DNA of 64,000 bases from ZC4RG30 sp035556135 (GCA_035556135.1 DATMFO010000003.1:1426001-1490000); one strand, 5' to 3'. Shown: positions 7,689-16,315, numbered from the stretch's first letter. Translations and numbers: made by a program. The notes: generated by a model not told the origin, from the sequence alone.

Positions 7689-9068
7689 ATGACCACTCCC
7701 GGCTCACATCCACTGCTCTCCCGTGGCTACCGGACCTGGCTGGTGGGTGTGCTGCTGGCCCTGGGCACGCTGAACTTCGCCGACCGCGCCATCCTCGCGG
7801 TACTGGCACAGCCCATCAAGGAAGACCTGCTGCTCACTGATGCGGACCTCGGCATGTTGCAGGGACTGGGGTTCGCCATTCTCTATTCCGTGCTGGGACT
7901 GCCGCTGGGCTGGCTGGCCGAGCGTGTCAACCGCACACGCATGCTGGCGCTGTGTGTGGGCGCCTGGTCGCTGATGACGGCCTCCTGCGGCCTGGCCAGC
8001 AACTTCGTGACCATGCTGCTCGGCCGCGTCGGTGTGGGCGTGGGCGAGGCGGGTTTCCAGCCGCTGGCGTATTCCCTTGTGAGCGACCACTTCCGCGCCA
8101 ATCGCCGCGCTTCCATCATCGCCATCATCCTGCTCGGATCCCCGCTCGGCTTCCTGCTTGGCCAGTCGGTGGGCGGGTTCGTGGCAGCGACCTGGAACTG
8201 GCGCGCGGCCTTCTTTGTACTTGGCTTGCCCGGCCTGCTGGCCGCGCTCATCACGTGGGTCACATTGCGCGAGCCGCCACGCGGCCTCACCGAAAAGGTG
8301 ACCGCGGGCGAGCCGGCGCCATCGATGCGCGCCGTATTTGCCACGCTGTGGGCCAAGCCGGCGTTCCGCCACCTGCTGGCCGGATTCACTATCGCCGGTT
8401 TTGCAATGAATGCCGTGGCGCAGTTCGTACTGCCTTTCTACCTGCGCGGTTTCGGCCTGCCGCTGGCCACGGCCGGGGCCCTCTTCGGCGCCATTGCCTT
8501 CACCTCCAACGGGCTGGGCATGCTGCTGGGCGGGTTCGGCATCGACCGGTTGTCGCGGCGGGATGCGCGCTGGCCGCTGTGGGGCCCGGCCATCGGAATG
8601 CTGGTGGCTGCACCGCTCTATTTCGGCGCTTTCGCCGCCGGTGGCATCGAGGTGTCACTGGCCTTCATCTGGTTCGCAAACCTGATGCTGGCCACCTACC
8701 TTGCCCCCAGCTCGGCAACCATGCAGAACCTCATCGGCCCGCGCATGCGCGCCATGACTGCAGCCATCGCAGCGCTGGTGGCCGGCCTGCTGGGCGCGGG
8801 CCTGGGGCCGACGCTGCTGGGCATGGCCAGCGACTTCTTCGCCGCGCGTCAGTTCGGAAGCAGCGAATTCATCACCAGCTGTCCGGGTGGCCGCGCCCCC
8901 GTCGGCGCAGAAGCTGCGTTCGACCTCGCCTGCCGGTCCGCGTCGAGCGAGGGCCTGCGGCTGGCACTGGTCTCCGTGCTCGTTTTCTTCGTATGGGCGG
9001 CGGTGCACTACCTGCTGGCCGCGCGCACGGTGCGCAGGGATCTCTACGTGCCGGCCACGGCACAATGA
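7689..9068 (+). CDS. MFS transporter (Spinster-like), second copy in the module
   Basis: About 459 residues with twelve likely spans. The N-terminus has LNFADRAILAVLAQPIKEDL, diagnostic of the Spinster-like and aromatic-acid carriers, followed by LGLPLGWLAERVNRTRML (motif A) and RVGVGVGEAGFQP. A loop between the last two spans (SSEFITSCPGGRAP) is long and contains two Cys-flanked turns. It is an inner-membrane secondary carrier. ATG 7689 is preferred; a TTG four codons earlier is open. It runs tail to tail with the GntR regulator and shares a divergent promoter region with the flavin reductase. Together with the carrier at 4623 it suggests one importer and one exporter for the module. Confidence 0.9.
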   Translation: MTTPGSHPLLSRGYRTWLVGVLLALGTLNFADRAILAVLAQPIKEDLLLTDADLGMLQGLGFAILYSVLGLPLGWLAERVNRTRMLALCVGAWSLMTASCGLASNFVTMLLGRVGVGVGEAGFQPLAYSLVSDHFRANRRASIIAIILLGSPLGFLLGQSVGGFVAATWNWRAAFFVLGLPGLLAALITWVTLREPPRGLTEKVTAGEPAPSMRAVFATLWAKPAFRHLLAGFTIAGFAMNAVAQFVLPFYLRGFGLPLATAGALFGAIAFTSNGLGMLLGGFGIDRLSRRDARWPLWGPAIGMLVAAPLYFGAFAAGGIEVSLAFIWFANLMLATYLAPSSATMQNLIGPRMRAMTAAIAALVAGLLGAGLGPTLLGMASDFFAARQFGSSEFITSCPGGRAPVGAEAAFDLACRSASSEGLRLALVSVLVFFVWAAVHYLLAARTVRRDLYVPATAQ

Positions 9069-9069
9069 T

Positions 9070-10230
9070 TCACAGCGGCCGGCGCCGGCTCATGTCCAGC
9101 ATCAGCGCCGCAGAGTCGCCCTTGGCCCGGGAAAGGCCAACCTCCGAACCCACCGGCATGCTTTCCAGCAGCTGTCGCACCAGCCGGAAGTAGCTGCTCT
9201 GCGCACTGGCCGGCAGACGCTCGGCCAGCAGCGGGTGGAATCGCGCCTCATAGGCGGCCAGGCAGCGCGAGAACAGGTCGATGATGGGACTGTCGGCCAG
9301 CCTTGCCACGCAGTGCACCAGCCCCAGCAGGTCGTAGCGCTCGATGGATTCACGCCCCTCCAGCCGCGAGAGCGCGGCCTCGAGGGCGGCGCGCTGCGCG
9401 ACATCGGCGCGGCTCACCGCCAGCGCGGGAATGAAGGCATTCAGCTGGAACAGGCTGGTGCCAGCGGACTTCGGATCGAGCCGCTCACCGATGAGGTACG
9501 CCAGCGCAAGGCGGATGCTGGCGGGACCACGCCGGTCGCGGATCACCAGTCCGTTGCCCCGACCGCGGCGGCACTCCACCAAGCCGTCATCCTGCAGCAG
9601 GCGGATGGCCTGCCGCAGCGTCAGCCGGCTCACCTGGAAGCGCTCGCAAAGGTCCCATTCCGAGCCCAGCCTTGCGCCGGCACTGCCAGTGCGTGCGATT
9701 TCTGCGGCGAGCCTGCGGGCGATTGCAGCGGGCAATGAAGTGGATGCGCGGGCGGTTGCACTGCCTGGCCCAGCTTCGGCAGCGCGCTCACCGGAATGCA
9801 GTCCCAGCAGGCAGGCGGCGAGCAGCCGCACGACGGGCATGGTCTCCTCCGTCTCGCAGCCACGCATCAGCTCGAGCGCCTCTTGCGCGTCCTGCACGGC
9901 CCGCACACTGCACTCGGCCGCGCGCAGGTGGCCCGCCAGCTCCGCCCCGATCATCCCGGCAGTGGGCCTGGCGATGATGAAGCCACCGCAGGGACCGGGA
10001 CGCATGCGCCCCAGGCCGCGACGCTCCAGCAGGCTGATTGCCTCGCGTATTACCGAGCGCCCCTGCCGGTAGCGCTCGCTGAGCTCCCGCAATGACCCCA
10101 GCGCCGCGCCAGGCTGCAGCGCGAGCGCGGCGATGTCATCTTCCATCAGCCGTGCCAGCCTTTCAGCTGCGAGACGGGTCTGCTCCCCATCGCTGGTGGA
10201 GGCCAGATAGATGCGCTCGGACGGATTCAC
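9070..10230 (-). CDS. GntR-family regulator with two tandem winged-helix domains
   Basis: Two GntR-type winged helices are visible in one 386-residue chain. The first covers about residues 22-87 (LRELSERYRQGRSVIREAI, then GGFII). The second covers about 167-232 (LCERFQVSRLTLRQAIRLL, then GNGLVI). Each is followed by a helical region: a short one (90-155) after the first and a FadR/FCD-like one (240-386) after the second. Ordinary FadR-type proteins are near 240 residues with one DNA-binding domain, so this looks like a duplication or fusion. The long helical C-terminus probably senses a ligand. It is divergent from the oxidoreductase operon, and a CACTATTTTC motif lies 29 bases upstream of its start, suggesting autoregulation. 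Confidence 0.85.
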   Translation of the reverse strand: MNPSERIYLASTSDGEQTRLAAERLARLMEDDIAALALQPGAALGSLRELSERYRQGRSVIREAISLLERRGLGRMRPGPCGGFIIARPTAGMIGAELAGHLRAAECSVRAVQDAQEALELMRGCETEETMPVVRLLAACLLGLHSGERAAEAGPGSATARASTSLPAAIARRLAAEIARTGSAGARLGSEWDLCERFQVSRLTLRQAIRLLQDDGLVECRRGRGNGLVIRDRRGPASIRLALAYLIGERLDPKSAGTSLFQLNAFIPALAVSRADVAQRAALEAALSRLEGRESIERYDLLGLVHCVARLADSPIIDLFSRCLAAYEARFHPLLAERLPASAQSSYFRLVRQLLESMPVGSEVGLSRAKGDSAALMLDMSRRRPL

Positions 10231-10258
10231 CCCAGCCCCCCGGGACGAGAAACAACCC

Positions 10259-10268
10259 CACTATTTTC
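10259..10268. promoter_or_regulatory. candidate shared operator, copy 3
   Basis: CACTATTTTC lies between the GntR gene and the CmcJ/NvfI-type gene, 29 bases from the first start and 52 from the second. It is identical to the consensus of copies 1 and 2. This placement suits control of both divergent transcripts. Confidence 0.45.
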
Positions 10269-10319
10269 GGTCGCAGCGCCGCTGCAGACTCGATCATACC
10301 TTCAGGGGGGCTGGCCGGG

Positions 10320-11102
10320 ATGGTGCGTGAATACGTGGACTCCTTCATCCGCTATTCGGACCGCACGGCGGAGGGCGGTTTCATCCGCGGCAACAACGAC
10401 TATTCCTTCGGCATGGAAGACCACCCCATGCGCATCCACAACGCGCGGCTGGAATCCATCGACTTCAATACCCACGGTTTCACGCTGGTAAAACACGCCA
10501 CCGACGTGGACTTCACCAGCGCCGATGAGGTGCAGCGGCGCTACCACCCGGAGGTCTGTCGCATCGTGCAGCAGCTCACGGGTGCCAGGGAGGTGTTTGC
10601 CTTCATGGGCATCCTGCGCGGCGGCGAGCAGGACCTGGGCGGCGGCCCGGCGCTCAGCGCGCATGTGGACTTCAATGCCGCGGCGCTGCGCGGCTGGGCG
10701 GCGAAGTTCGCCCCGGAGCGGGCCGCCGAACTGCAGTCACGGCGGCTGGTGAACGTGAACGTGTGGCGTGGCGTGAATCCCGTGCGCAACATGCCCCTGG
10801 CCGTATGCGATGCGCGCACGGTGGAGCGCGGGGACTGCATGACGGTGCGATTTGGCGAGGGCAGCGCCACCGCCGCCATGGGCGAGCAGCCCGGCGGACT
10901 GAACCTCGCCTGGAGCCCGCGCCACCGCTGGTACTACTACCCGGACATGCAGCCCGACGAGGTGCTGGCCTTCCGGCTCTTCGACACCGCCGATCCGCAC
11001 TGGCACGTCACGGCGCACTCCGCCTTCATCGATCCGACTGCCGACCCGGCTGCGCCCAAGCGCATGAGTTTCGAGATCCGCACCCTGGCCATCATGGACT
11101 GA
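10320..11102 (+). CDS. CmcJ/NvfI-family oxidoreductase
   Basis: The 260-residue product matches the CmcJ/NvfI (AsaB-like) hydroxylase/methyltransferase group. It shows the conserved block VNVWRGVNPVRNMPLAVCDA, then RHRWYYYPDMQPDEVLAFRLFD and the C-terminal HSAFIDP followed by RMSFEIRTL. Members resemble 2-oxoglutarate-type oxygenases and occur in cephamycin and fungal meroterpenoid pathways, but most bacterial ones are uncharacterised. ATG 10320 follows a GGGGGG stretch and gives a natural N-terminus; the upstream open frame runs into the divergent gene and is not real. It heads a three-gene operon with the YciI and LLM genes. Confidence 0.82.
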   Translation: MVREYVDSFIRYSDRTAEGGFIRGNNDYSFGMEDHPMRIHNARLESIDFNTHGFTLVKHATDVDFTSADEVQRRYHPEVCRIVQQLTGAREVFAFMGILRGGEQDLGGGPALSAHVDFNAAALRGWAAKFAPERAAELQSRRLVNVNVWRGVNPVRNMPLAVCDARTVERGDCMTVRFGEGSATAAMGEQPGGLNLAWSPRHRWYYYPDMQPDEVLAFRLFDTADPHWHVTAHSAFIDPTADPAAPKRMSFEIRTLAIMD

Positions 11103-11122
11103 CCCCGAGGAGCCACGTACCG

Positions 11123-11431
11123 ATGCCCAAGCGCACCTTTGCCGCATTCGTCCAGCGCACGGAACGCTGGGATACCACCCGGCAGCCGATGGACCAGGAG
11201 GGCTTTGCCGGACATGCGGCCTTCGTCGCGGAACTGGAGGCCGACGGCTTCGTCGCCCTCGCCGGCCTGATGGCGCCCAGCGCCGAGGTGCTGTTCATCT
11301 TCCTTGCCGACAGCGAGGAAGAGGTGCGCACGCGCATGGGCCGGGACCCGTGGCAGCAGGACGGCCGCGTGCGCCTGGCGCGCGTGGAGGAAATCCACAT
11401 CCGCATCGGCGCGCCGAAGCAGAACGACTGA
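11123..11431 (+). CDS. YciI-like (YCII-related) protein
   Basis: A 102-residue alpha/beta ferredoxin-like protein of the YCII group. It has a central HAAFVAELEADGFVALAG helix-strand unit, then FLADSEEEVRTRMGRDPW and a terminal RVEEIHI strand. YciI-like proteins are small cytoplasmic dimers, some acting as dehydrochlorinases or as accessory domains; no catalytic function can be assigned here. It sits 20 bases after the CmcJ-type gene and 13 bases before the LLM gene, so the three are one operon. An AGGAG lies upstream of ATG 11123. Confidence 0.8.
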   Translation: MPKRTFAAFVQRTERWDTTRQPMDQEGFAGHAAFVAELEADGFVALAGLMAPSAEVLFIFLADSEEEVRTRMGRDPWQQDGRVRLARVEEIHIRIGAPKQND

Positions 11432-11444
11432 GCAGGAGTCACCG

Positions 11445-12635
11445 ATGCAGGTATTCATATTCGACTGGATGGCCTATGGCGAGGACGTGGACCGCTTCCG
11501 CGTCGATGGCAAGATGCCGAAGCTCGGCCGCTCGCATTTCAAGCCGCAGGTCGCCGTCGACACCTACCGCAACCACCTGGCCGCCTGGACCGAGATGGAA
11601 CGGCGCGGCTTCGACGGCATCGCCATCAATGAGCACCACGCCACGCCCTTCGGGCTCAACAACTCACCCAACCTGATCGCGGCGGCCGTCTCGCAGCTCA
11701 CCGAGCGCATGAAGATCCTGGTGTACGCCAACCTGCTGCCGCTGCACGAGCCGCTGCGCCTGGCCGAGGAGCTGGCCATGCTCGACTGCCTCTCCAATGG
11801 CCGCCTGATTGCCGGCGTGGCCCGTGGCGCGCCGCGCGAGTACAAGATTTTCGGCGTGCCCATGAGCGAAAGCCGCAGCCGGTTCGAGGAGGCCTTCGAG
11901 ATCATGAAGCGTGCCTGGACGGAGGAGAGCTTCAGCTTCGCCGGCAAGCACTACCGTTACGAGGACGTCTCCATCTGGCCGCGTCCGGTACAGAACCCCC
12001 ACCCGGATGTGTGGGTACCGGTGACCGGCTCGAAGGAAACCGTGGAGTGGGCGGCCGCGAACAACCTCACCATCACGCCAGGCGTGTTCCCGGGCCCGAT
12101 GCGTGAGGACAGCATCCGCTACTTCGCCAAATGCATGGCCGGCCACGGCCGCAAGGTGACGCCGCGCCACATCAGCATCATGGTCGACTGCTATGTGGCC
12201 GACTCCAAACAGCAGGCCGTGGAGGAATACGGCCCCTACCTGATGTACCTGTTCAACACCCTGCTGCCCTACGGGCAGGTGTACCAGAAGGATTCCAAGG
12301 GCTACTACAGCACCACCGCTTTCGAACACCTGCGCCAGGGCACAAAAGGGACGCTTGCCGAAGATGCCACCATTTTCAACGAATGGACGATGGAAACCGT
12401 GCGTGCCGCCGCCGAGCACATGCCACTCGGCACCGCTGACGAGATCGTCGAGCGCATCATCGCCGAGTGCAATGATGCGGGAGCGGATTCGGTGCTGCTC
12501 ATCTGCAACCGCGCGCACCTGCCGCAGGAGCTGTTCCTGAACCAGATCAGGCGCATCGGCGAGGAGGTGCTGCCGCGGCTGCAGGCACACAAGGTGCTGC
12601 GCGTGCCGCACGCCGAAGAAGTGCCCGCCAGCTGA
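11445..12635 (+). CDS. LLM-class (luciferase-like) flavin-dependent monooxygenase
   Basis: The 396-residue TIM-barrel protein shows luciferase-like monooxygenase hallmarks: GFDGIAINEHHATPFG near residue 50, LLPLHEPLRLAEELAMLDCLSNGR, and PHPDVWVPVTGSKETVEWAA. Such enzymes use reduced FMN from a separate reductase to oxidise their substrate, and the flavin reductase at 7015-7506 is the likely supplier. CAGGAG before ATG 11445 makes the start firm. It ends the CmcJ/YciI operon and is convergent with the SnoaL-like gene. The substrate could be a terpenoid, aldehyde, sulfonate or heterocycle; the sequence does not decide. Confidence 0.9.
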   Translation: MQVFIFDWMAYGEDVDRFRVDGKMPKLGRSHFKPQVAVDTYRNHLAAWTEMERRGFDGIAINEHHATPFGLNNSPNLIAAAVSQLTERMKILVYANLLPLHEPLRLAEELAMLDCLSNGRLIAGVARGAPREYKIFGVPMSESRSRFEEAFEIMKRAWTEESFSFAGKHYRYEDVSIWPRPVQNPHPDVWVPVTGSKETVEWAAANNLTITPGVFPGPMREDSIRYFAKCMAGHGRKVTPRHISIMVDCYVADSKQQAVEEYGPYLMYLFNTLLPYGQVYQKDSKGYYSTTAFEHLRQGTKGTLAEDATIFNEWTMETVRAAAEHMPLGTADEIVERIIAECNDAGADSVLLICNRAHLPQELFLNQIRRIGEEVLPRLQAHKVLRVPHAEEVPAS

Positions 12636-12645
12636 GCGGGGCTAA

Positions 12646-13194
12646 TTACCAGGCCGGGTTTTCGGGCCCGGCCGCCATGGCCTCGCGCTGTTCATTGAAC
12701 ACCTGGTGGCGGGCGATCAGCCACTGCCCGTCCACGCGACGCAGTTCGTCCTCCAGGTGGCCGTAGGCGCCCACGTAGGGACGCCGCTCCGCGCCGTCGT
12801 TGTTGAACTCGAACCACAGCGAGCGCAGGGTGGCCCGGTCACCATCGATGCGCAGCACGAAGTTGCTGATGAAGTGGCGACGCCGGAACGGGCGCAGCCC
12901 GGGCGTGGCTGCATTCGCGCGCTCATCCGCTGCGCGTGCGTTGTGCAGTTCCTTCACGATGGCCTCGCGGCCGTTCACCGTGCCTCCCGCCCACACCAGC
13001 ACGCCGTCGGTGGTGAACACGCTGCCGTACATCTCCGGGTCCTGCCAGTCCAGCGCGAACAGGTAACGCGCCATCAGCTCGTCGATCTGTGCGCGGTCGC
13101 GCGCGTACCCCTGGTCGCCAGTGGCGCGCGACAGCATCCACGTGCCCGCAACCAGCACGATGGCACCCAGCAACAGGACCAGCTTGCGCTGCAT
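12646..13194 (-). CDS. SnoaL/NTF2-like protein with N-terminal membrane anchor
   Basis: The 182-residue product has a hydrophobic N-terminus (KLVLLLGAIVLVAGTWML), which is a leader or single membrane anchor, then a SnoaL_4-type fold. Fold markers are DELMARYLFALDWQD, the VFTTDGVLVWAGG strand pair and a final LRRVDGQWLIARHQV. The family includes small-ring isomerases, dehydratases and many proteins of no known activity. GGGGAGG precedes ATG 13194, which fixes the start. It is convergent with the LLM gene and divergent from the lipoprotein gene at 13286. Confidence 0.85.
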   Translation of the reverse strand: MQRKLVLLLGAIVLVAGTWMLSRATGDQGYARDRAQIDELMARYLFALDWQDPEMYGSVFTTDGVLVWAGGTVNGREAIVKELHNARAADERANAATPGLRPFRRRHFISNFVLRIDGDRATLRSLWFEFNNDGAERRPYVGAYGHLEDELRRVDGQWLIARHQVFNEQREAMAAGPENPAW

Positions 13195-13285
13195 GACGGC
13201 CTCCCCTGGTTCTCCTCTGCAGCGTAGTATCCACCATCGCGCTGCAAGGTGGCCCGCTTCGGGCAAGGACCTTCGAGGGGGAGCA

Positions 13286-14020
13286 TTGAATCGCAACATG
13301 ATGGTGGGGACCGCGGCGGTCTTCGTACTGCTGGCAGGCTGCGGCAGCAATGCGCCAGAGGAGCCGGCGGTGCCGGACCTGTCGGGCATCTGGGTGCTGG
13401 ACGCCAACGGCCGCGCCGGCGCAGCGCTCAATGGGGTGGGTGACTTCGAGAAGACAGCCCCCTTCACCCCCGCCGCGCGGGCGAAGCTCGCGGAGTACCA
13501 CGCCCTGGTCGATCCCACCGGCGACACGCCGGGCGCGCATTGCGTGCCCCATGGCATGCCGCTGACCGTGTTTCTCGGGGGCGGCTATCCCGTGGAGTTC
13601 ATCCAGCGTCCCGAACAGCTGACCCTGATCTACGAAACCCACAACGAGGTGCGCCGCATCTTCCTCGACGGGCGCAAGATCGACCCGGCTGACGTACTGC
13701 CCAGCCGCGACGGCATGTCCTGGGGCCATTGGGAAGGCGACACGCTGGTGGTGGAGACCAGCGCCCTGACCGAGAGCATCGACCAGGCCACCGCGCACAG
13801 CGCCAACGCACGCATCATCGAGCGTTACACGCCGCGGCTGGACAATGGCGTGCGCCGCATGCGCGTCGAGGTGACCATCGACGATCCGGAGTTCTACACC
13901 CAGCCGCCGGTGCTGGAGCGCGAGTACACCGGGATGCGCGAGGGCCGCATGCTCGACTACAACTGCGTCGAGCCGCTGTGGGAGGACTACCTGGAGGAAC
14001 TGCGCCGCAAGCGCGGCTAG
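13286..14020 (+). CDS. lipoprotein of unknown function, paralogue of 19521-20273
   Basis: A leader ending LLAGC gives a lipid-anchored Cys about residue 18; the start TTG 13286 follows GAGGGGG and supplies a basic N-region, with ATG 13298 as the alternative. The mature part has conserved blocks DPTGDTPGAHCVPHGMP, GGGYPVEFIQRP, EVRRIFLDGR, WEGDTLVVET and DDPEFYTQPPV. The same blocks occur, in order, in the Tat-exported protein encoded at 19521-20273, so the two are paralogues within 6 kb. I recognise no catalytic motif or assigned domain. A perfect hairpin follows the stop codon. Confidence 0.82.
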   Translation: MNRNMMVGTAAVFVLLAGCGSNAPEEPAVPDLSGIWVLDANGRAGAALNGVGDFEKTAPFTPAARAKLAEYHALVDPTGDTPGAHCVPHGMPLTVFLGGGYPVEFIQRPEQLTLIYETHNEVRRIFLDGRKIDPADVLPSRDGMSWGHWEGDTLVVETSALTESIDQATAHSANARIIERYTPRLDNGVRRMRVEVTIDDPEFYTQPPVLEREYTGMREGRMLDYNCVEPLWEDYLEELRRKRG

Positions 14021-14052
14021 TCCTGAAGGCTTCAGCGGACCGGGCCGCGGCG

Positions 14053-14077
14053 CCTGGCGGCTCCTGTAACCGCCAGG
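14053..14077 (+). terminator. hairpin after the lipoprotein gene
   Basis: Perfect 8-base stem CCTGGCGG/CCGCCAGG with a 9-base loop, starting 33 bases after the stop codon. There is no T-run, so it is either a weak terminator or an mRNA 3'-end stabiliser. Confidence 0.5.
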
Positions 14078-14092
14078 GCCGGCCCTCAGCCC

Positions 14093-14111
14093 TCCCATCC
14101 CATCCCATCCC
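14093..14111. repeat. short TCCCA tandem repeat
   Basis: Three perfect TCCCA units plus a partial fourth lie between the hairpin and the VOC gene. It is too short to be a structural element and may simply be a slippage-prone stretch. Confidence 0.5.
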
Positions 14112-14203
14112 GGGAAAGTTGCCATCCGCCCGGCCCGAAGCATAGATTCGGGACCTTCGAGTGCCCGGTCCATTCCAACAAGCATCAACGGGGGAGAGCA
14201 AGC

Positions 14204-15076
14204 ATGTCGCTGAGCCGACGCACGATGATTGGCCTCGTGGCCGCGGCAGGATTGCCGGCGTGGCAGTCCGCATTCGCCCAGGCACGTGTGCTGCCCCTGG
14301 ATACCCCCGGCCTGGACCACCTGGACGTGATGGTCCCGGACGTGGAGAAGACCACGCGCTTCTACATGGGACTGTTCCGCACCGCGCTGCATGCCCAGCC
14401 CTTCCAGGGTGCATTCCGCTATTTCGTGCTGCTCGGCCCGCTGCCGGAGAACCGCACCGTTGGCTACATCGCGGTTGGTGATGCCCGCGGTCGCGGCACG
14501 TACATCGGGCACTTCTGCACGTCGGTGCGCGAGTGGCGGCGCGACAGCGCAGCCATCTTCGCGGCGATGAAGGACCAGTTCGCCAGCGCGGGCTTCGGCC
14601 AGTTCCCGGGCCCTGGTGCCGGCGCCGCCGGCGTGTTCAAGGATCCTGACGGCATCGAGATCCAGTTCCTGCCCTCGCCCGACACGCTGGTGACCGCGGC
14701 CGTACCCAATGACCTGGTGCCCTCCGGCCAGGGCCTCGTCACGCCGCAGCGGGTGGACCATGTGGTGCTGCACGTGAGCAACCTGCAGCGCGCGGTGGAC
14801 TACTACCGGATCCTCTACGGCCGCGAGAGCAGCCGTGAAGGAAACCGCGCCACTTTCTCCTTCACCAACGGCTCGCGGCTGGTGCTGGAAGGCACCACTT
14901 ATGTCTATGGCTCGGCGCAGACGCGCATTGCGCGCTTCGGCATCCGGGTGGCTCCCTTCGACCGTGCCGCGGTCACTGCGGGCATCGCGAAGCTTGGTGG
15001 CACGGTGGTGAACGATGCACCCGGCGCCCTGCGGCTGCGGGACGTCGACGGCATCGAGCTGGAACTGGTGGGCTGA
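14204..15076 (+). CDS. Tat-exported two-domain VOC (glyoxalase/dioxygenase fold) protein
   Basis: The N-terminus LSRRTMIGLVAAAGLPAWQS is a Tat-type leader, cleaved near AFA. Two VOC modules follow: one starting GLDHLDVMVPDVEKTTRFY at about residue 38 and a second starting RVDHVVLHVSNLQRAVDYY near residue 184. Paired modules normally build one metal site from His/Glu on each half, as in extradiol dioxygenases or glyoxalases. Tat export suggests folding with its metal before transport to the periplasm. GGGGGAGAG precedes ATG 14204. It opens a five-gene co-directional run. The reaction is unknown. Confidence 0.85.
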   Translation: MSLSRRTMIGLVAAAGLPAWQSAFAQARVLPLDTPGLDHLDVMVPDVEKTTRFYMGLFRTALHAQPFQGAFRYFVLLGPLPENRTVGYIAVGDARGRGTYIGHFCTSVREWRRDSAAIFAAMKDQFASAGFGQFPGPGAGAAGVFKDPDGIEIQFLPSPDTLVTAAVPNDLVPSGQGLVTPQRVDHVVLHVSNLQRAVDYYRILYGRESSREGNRATFSFTNGSRLVLEGTTYVYGSAQTRIARFGIRVAPFDRAAVTAGIAKLGGTVVNDAPGALRLRDVDGIELELVG

Positions 15077-15144
15077 GGGCAAGGTCCGCCGCCGCAGCGG
15101 ACCGCCCCGCCCCTCCCGAAATCCGAACTCTCCCGGAGCCAGCG

Positions 15145-16245
15145 ATGCGCCGATTCCGATTTCCGGCCCTGCTGCTTGCCGCGCTCGCCACTGGCTGCGC
15201 TCCGCGGGTGGTGGATCAACCTGCGGCAGGTCCTCCGGCCGTGGATCATGTGGACATGACCTGGCTGTCGATTGCCAACATGCATTTCGCGCTGGGTGAC
15301 CAGCACGTGCTGGCCGATGGCTACATCACCCGGTTGCCAGCGGAGAATTTCTACGGCGGCGGCGGCGGTTACGCTTCCACCCGCCGGCCCATGGTTTCCG
15401 ACATCAATGCCGTGCGCGAGGTACTCGATGCCTTGGGTGGCGCCGCCGCAGTAAAGCTGCTGATCACCGGCCACAGTCACTGGGACCACACCTTCGATAC
15501 CGCCAGCTGGGCGAAGCTTTCCGGTGCGCCGGTGATCGGTTCATCGACCACCTGCCTGCAGGTACGCGCCGGGGGGATTCCCGGCGAGCGCTGCACGGCG
15601 GTGTATGGCGGCGAGAAGATCACCATCGTGCCGGGCGTGGACATGCATGTCATCCGCTGGAACCACAGCGGCAACTCCGCGCAGAACCCCGAACAGCATG
15701 ATCCGGTCGAGTTGCATGACGTGCCGACACCTGACGCGGCCGGGGGATTGCGGGCCGGCGTGGCCGAGGATTTCCCCAACGGCGGCGGCAACCGCGCCTA
15801 CCTGTTCTCCGTGCACGGTGCGCGGGGCCAGCGATTCAGCTGGCTGTACCAGGATTCAGCCAGCGCCGTGGACCTGCGCGATCCGGTGAAGGTGGATGGC
15901 CGCGACTATGGCGCACCGCTGGACAACCTGCGGGCAGCCATGCGGGCGGCGGGGCTTGAATCCGTGGACCTCTGGATTGCCACGGGCGGAAGCGAAGTGG
16001 CGGAACTGGTGCTGCCGGTGATCAATCCGAAGAACTACCTGCCCGTACACTGGGATGGCCTGTTCGACCCCTTCAAGGCGGGTCCGCCACGTCCTTTTTT
16101 CGACCCCAGGCTCGCGGCGCTGCTGCGTGAGCGTGGCGTGAACCTCATCGTTCCCCGGCAGTACATGGACAGCTGGCGGCTCGATGCCACGGGCGTGCAT
16201 GCGCTGGACAACACGGCGGTGCAGAGCCGCCTGGGATTCAAGTGA
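15145..16245 (+). CDS. exported metallo-beta-lactamase-fold hydrolase (lipoprotein)
   Basis: A leader ending LATGC marks a lipoprotein. The zinc motif H110-S-H112-W-D114-H115 is present, followed by a possible third ligand in RWNHSG and a late LPVHWDG. The 366-residue length exceeds the minimal domain. Extra segments around GGGGG and PTPDAAGG look like loops. This fold covers lactonases, alkylsulfatases and amidases, acting here at the envelope. GGAG lies 6 bases before ATG 15145. It follows the VOC gene by 68 bases and precedes an MFS carrier, which suggests extracytoplasmic processing and then uptake of the product. Confidence 0.85.
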   Translation: MRRFRFPALLLAALATGCAPRVVDQPAAGPPAVDHVDMTWLSIANMHFALGDQHVLADGYITRLPAENFYGGGGGYASTRRPMVSDINAVREVLDALGGAAAVKLLITGHSHWDHTFDTASWAKLSGAPVIGSSTTCLQVRAGGIPGERCTAVYGGEKITIVPGVDMHVIRWNHSGNSAQNPEQHDPVELHDVPTPDAAGGLRAGVAEDFPNGGGNRAYLFSVHGARGQRFSWLYQDSASAVDLRDPVKVDGRDYGAPLDNLRAAMRAAGLESVDLWIATGGSEVAELVLPVINPKNYLPVHWDGLFDPFKAGPPRPFFDPRLAALLRERGVNLIVPRQYMDSWRLDATGVHALDNTAVQSRLGFK

Positions 16246-16315
16246 AGAAGAAAAGGACGCAAGGAGCGAAAGTGATGCAGATGCCGTTGCCGTTTGATCG
16301 CGGGGCCCTGCTCAA

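Noticed and set aside
10092..10319. N-terminal extension of the CmcJ/NvfI-type protein
   Set aside because: This part overlaps the divergent GntR gene and promoter region and has no family similarity; ATG 10320 has its own ribosome site.
12923..15082. 719-residue open frame on the minus strand
   Set aside because: It lies opposite the lipoprotein and VOC genes and has no recognisable domain; GC-rich coding DNA often leaves long antisense frames.
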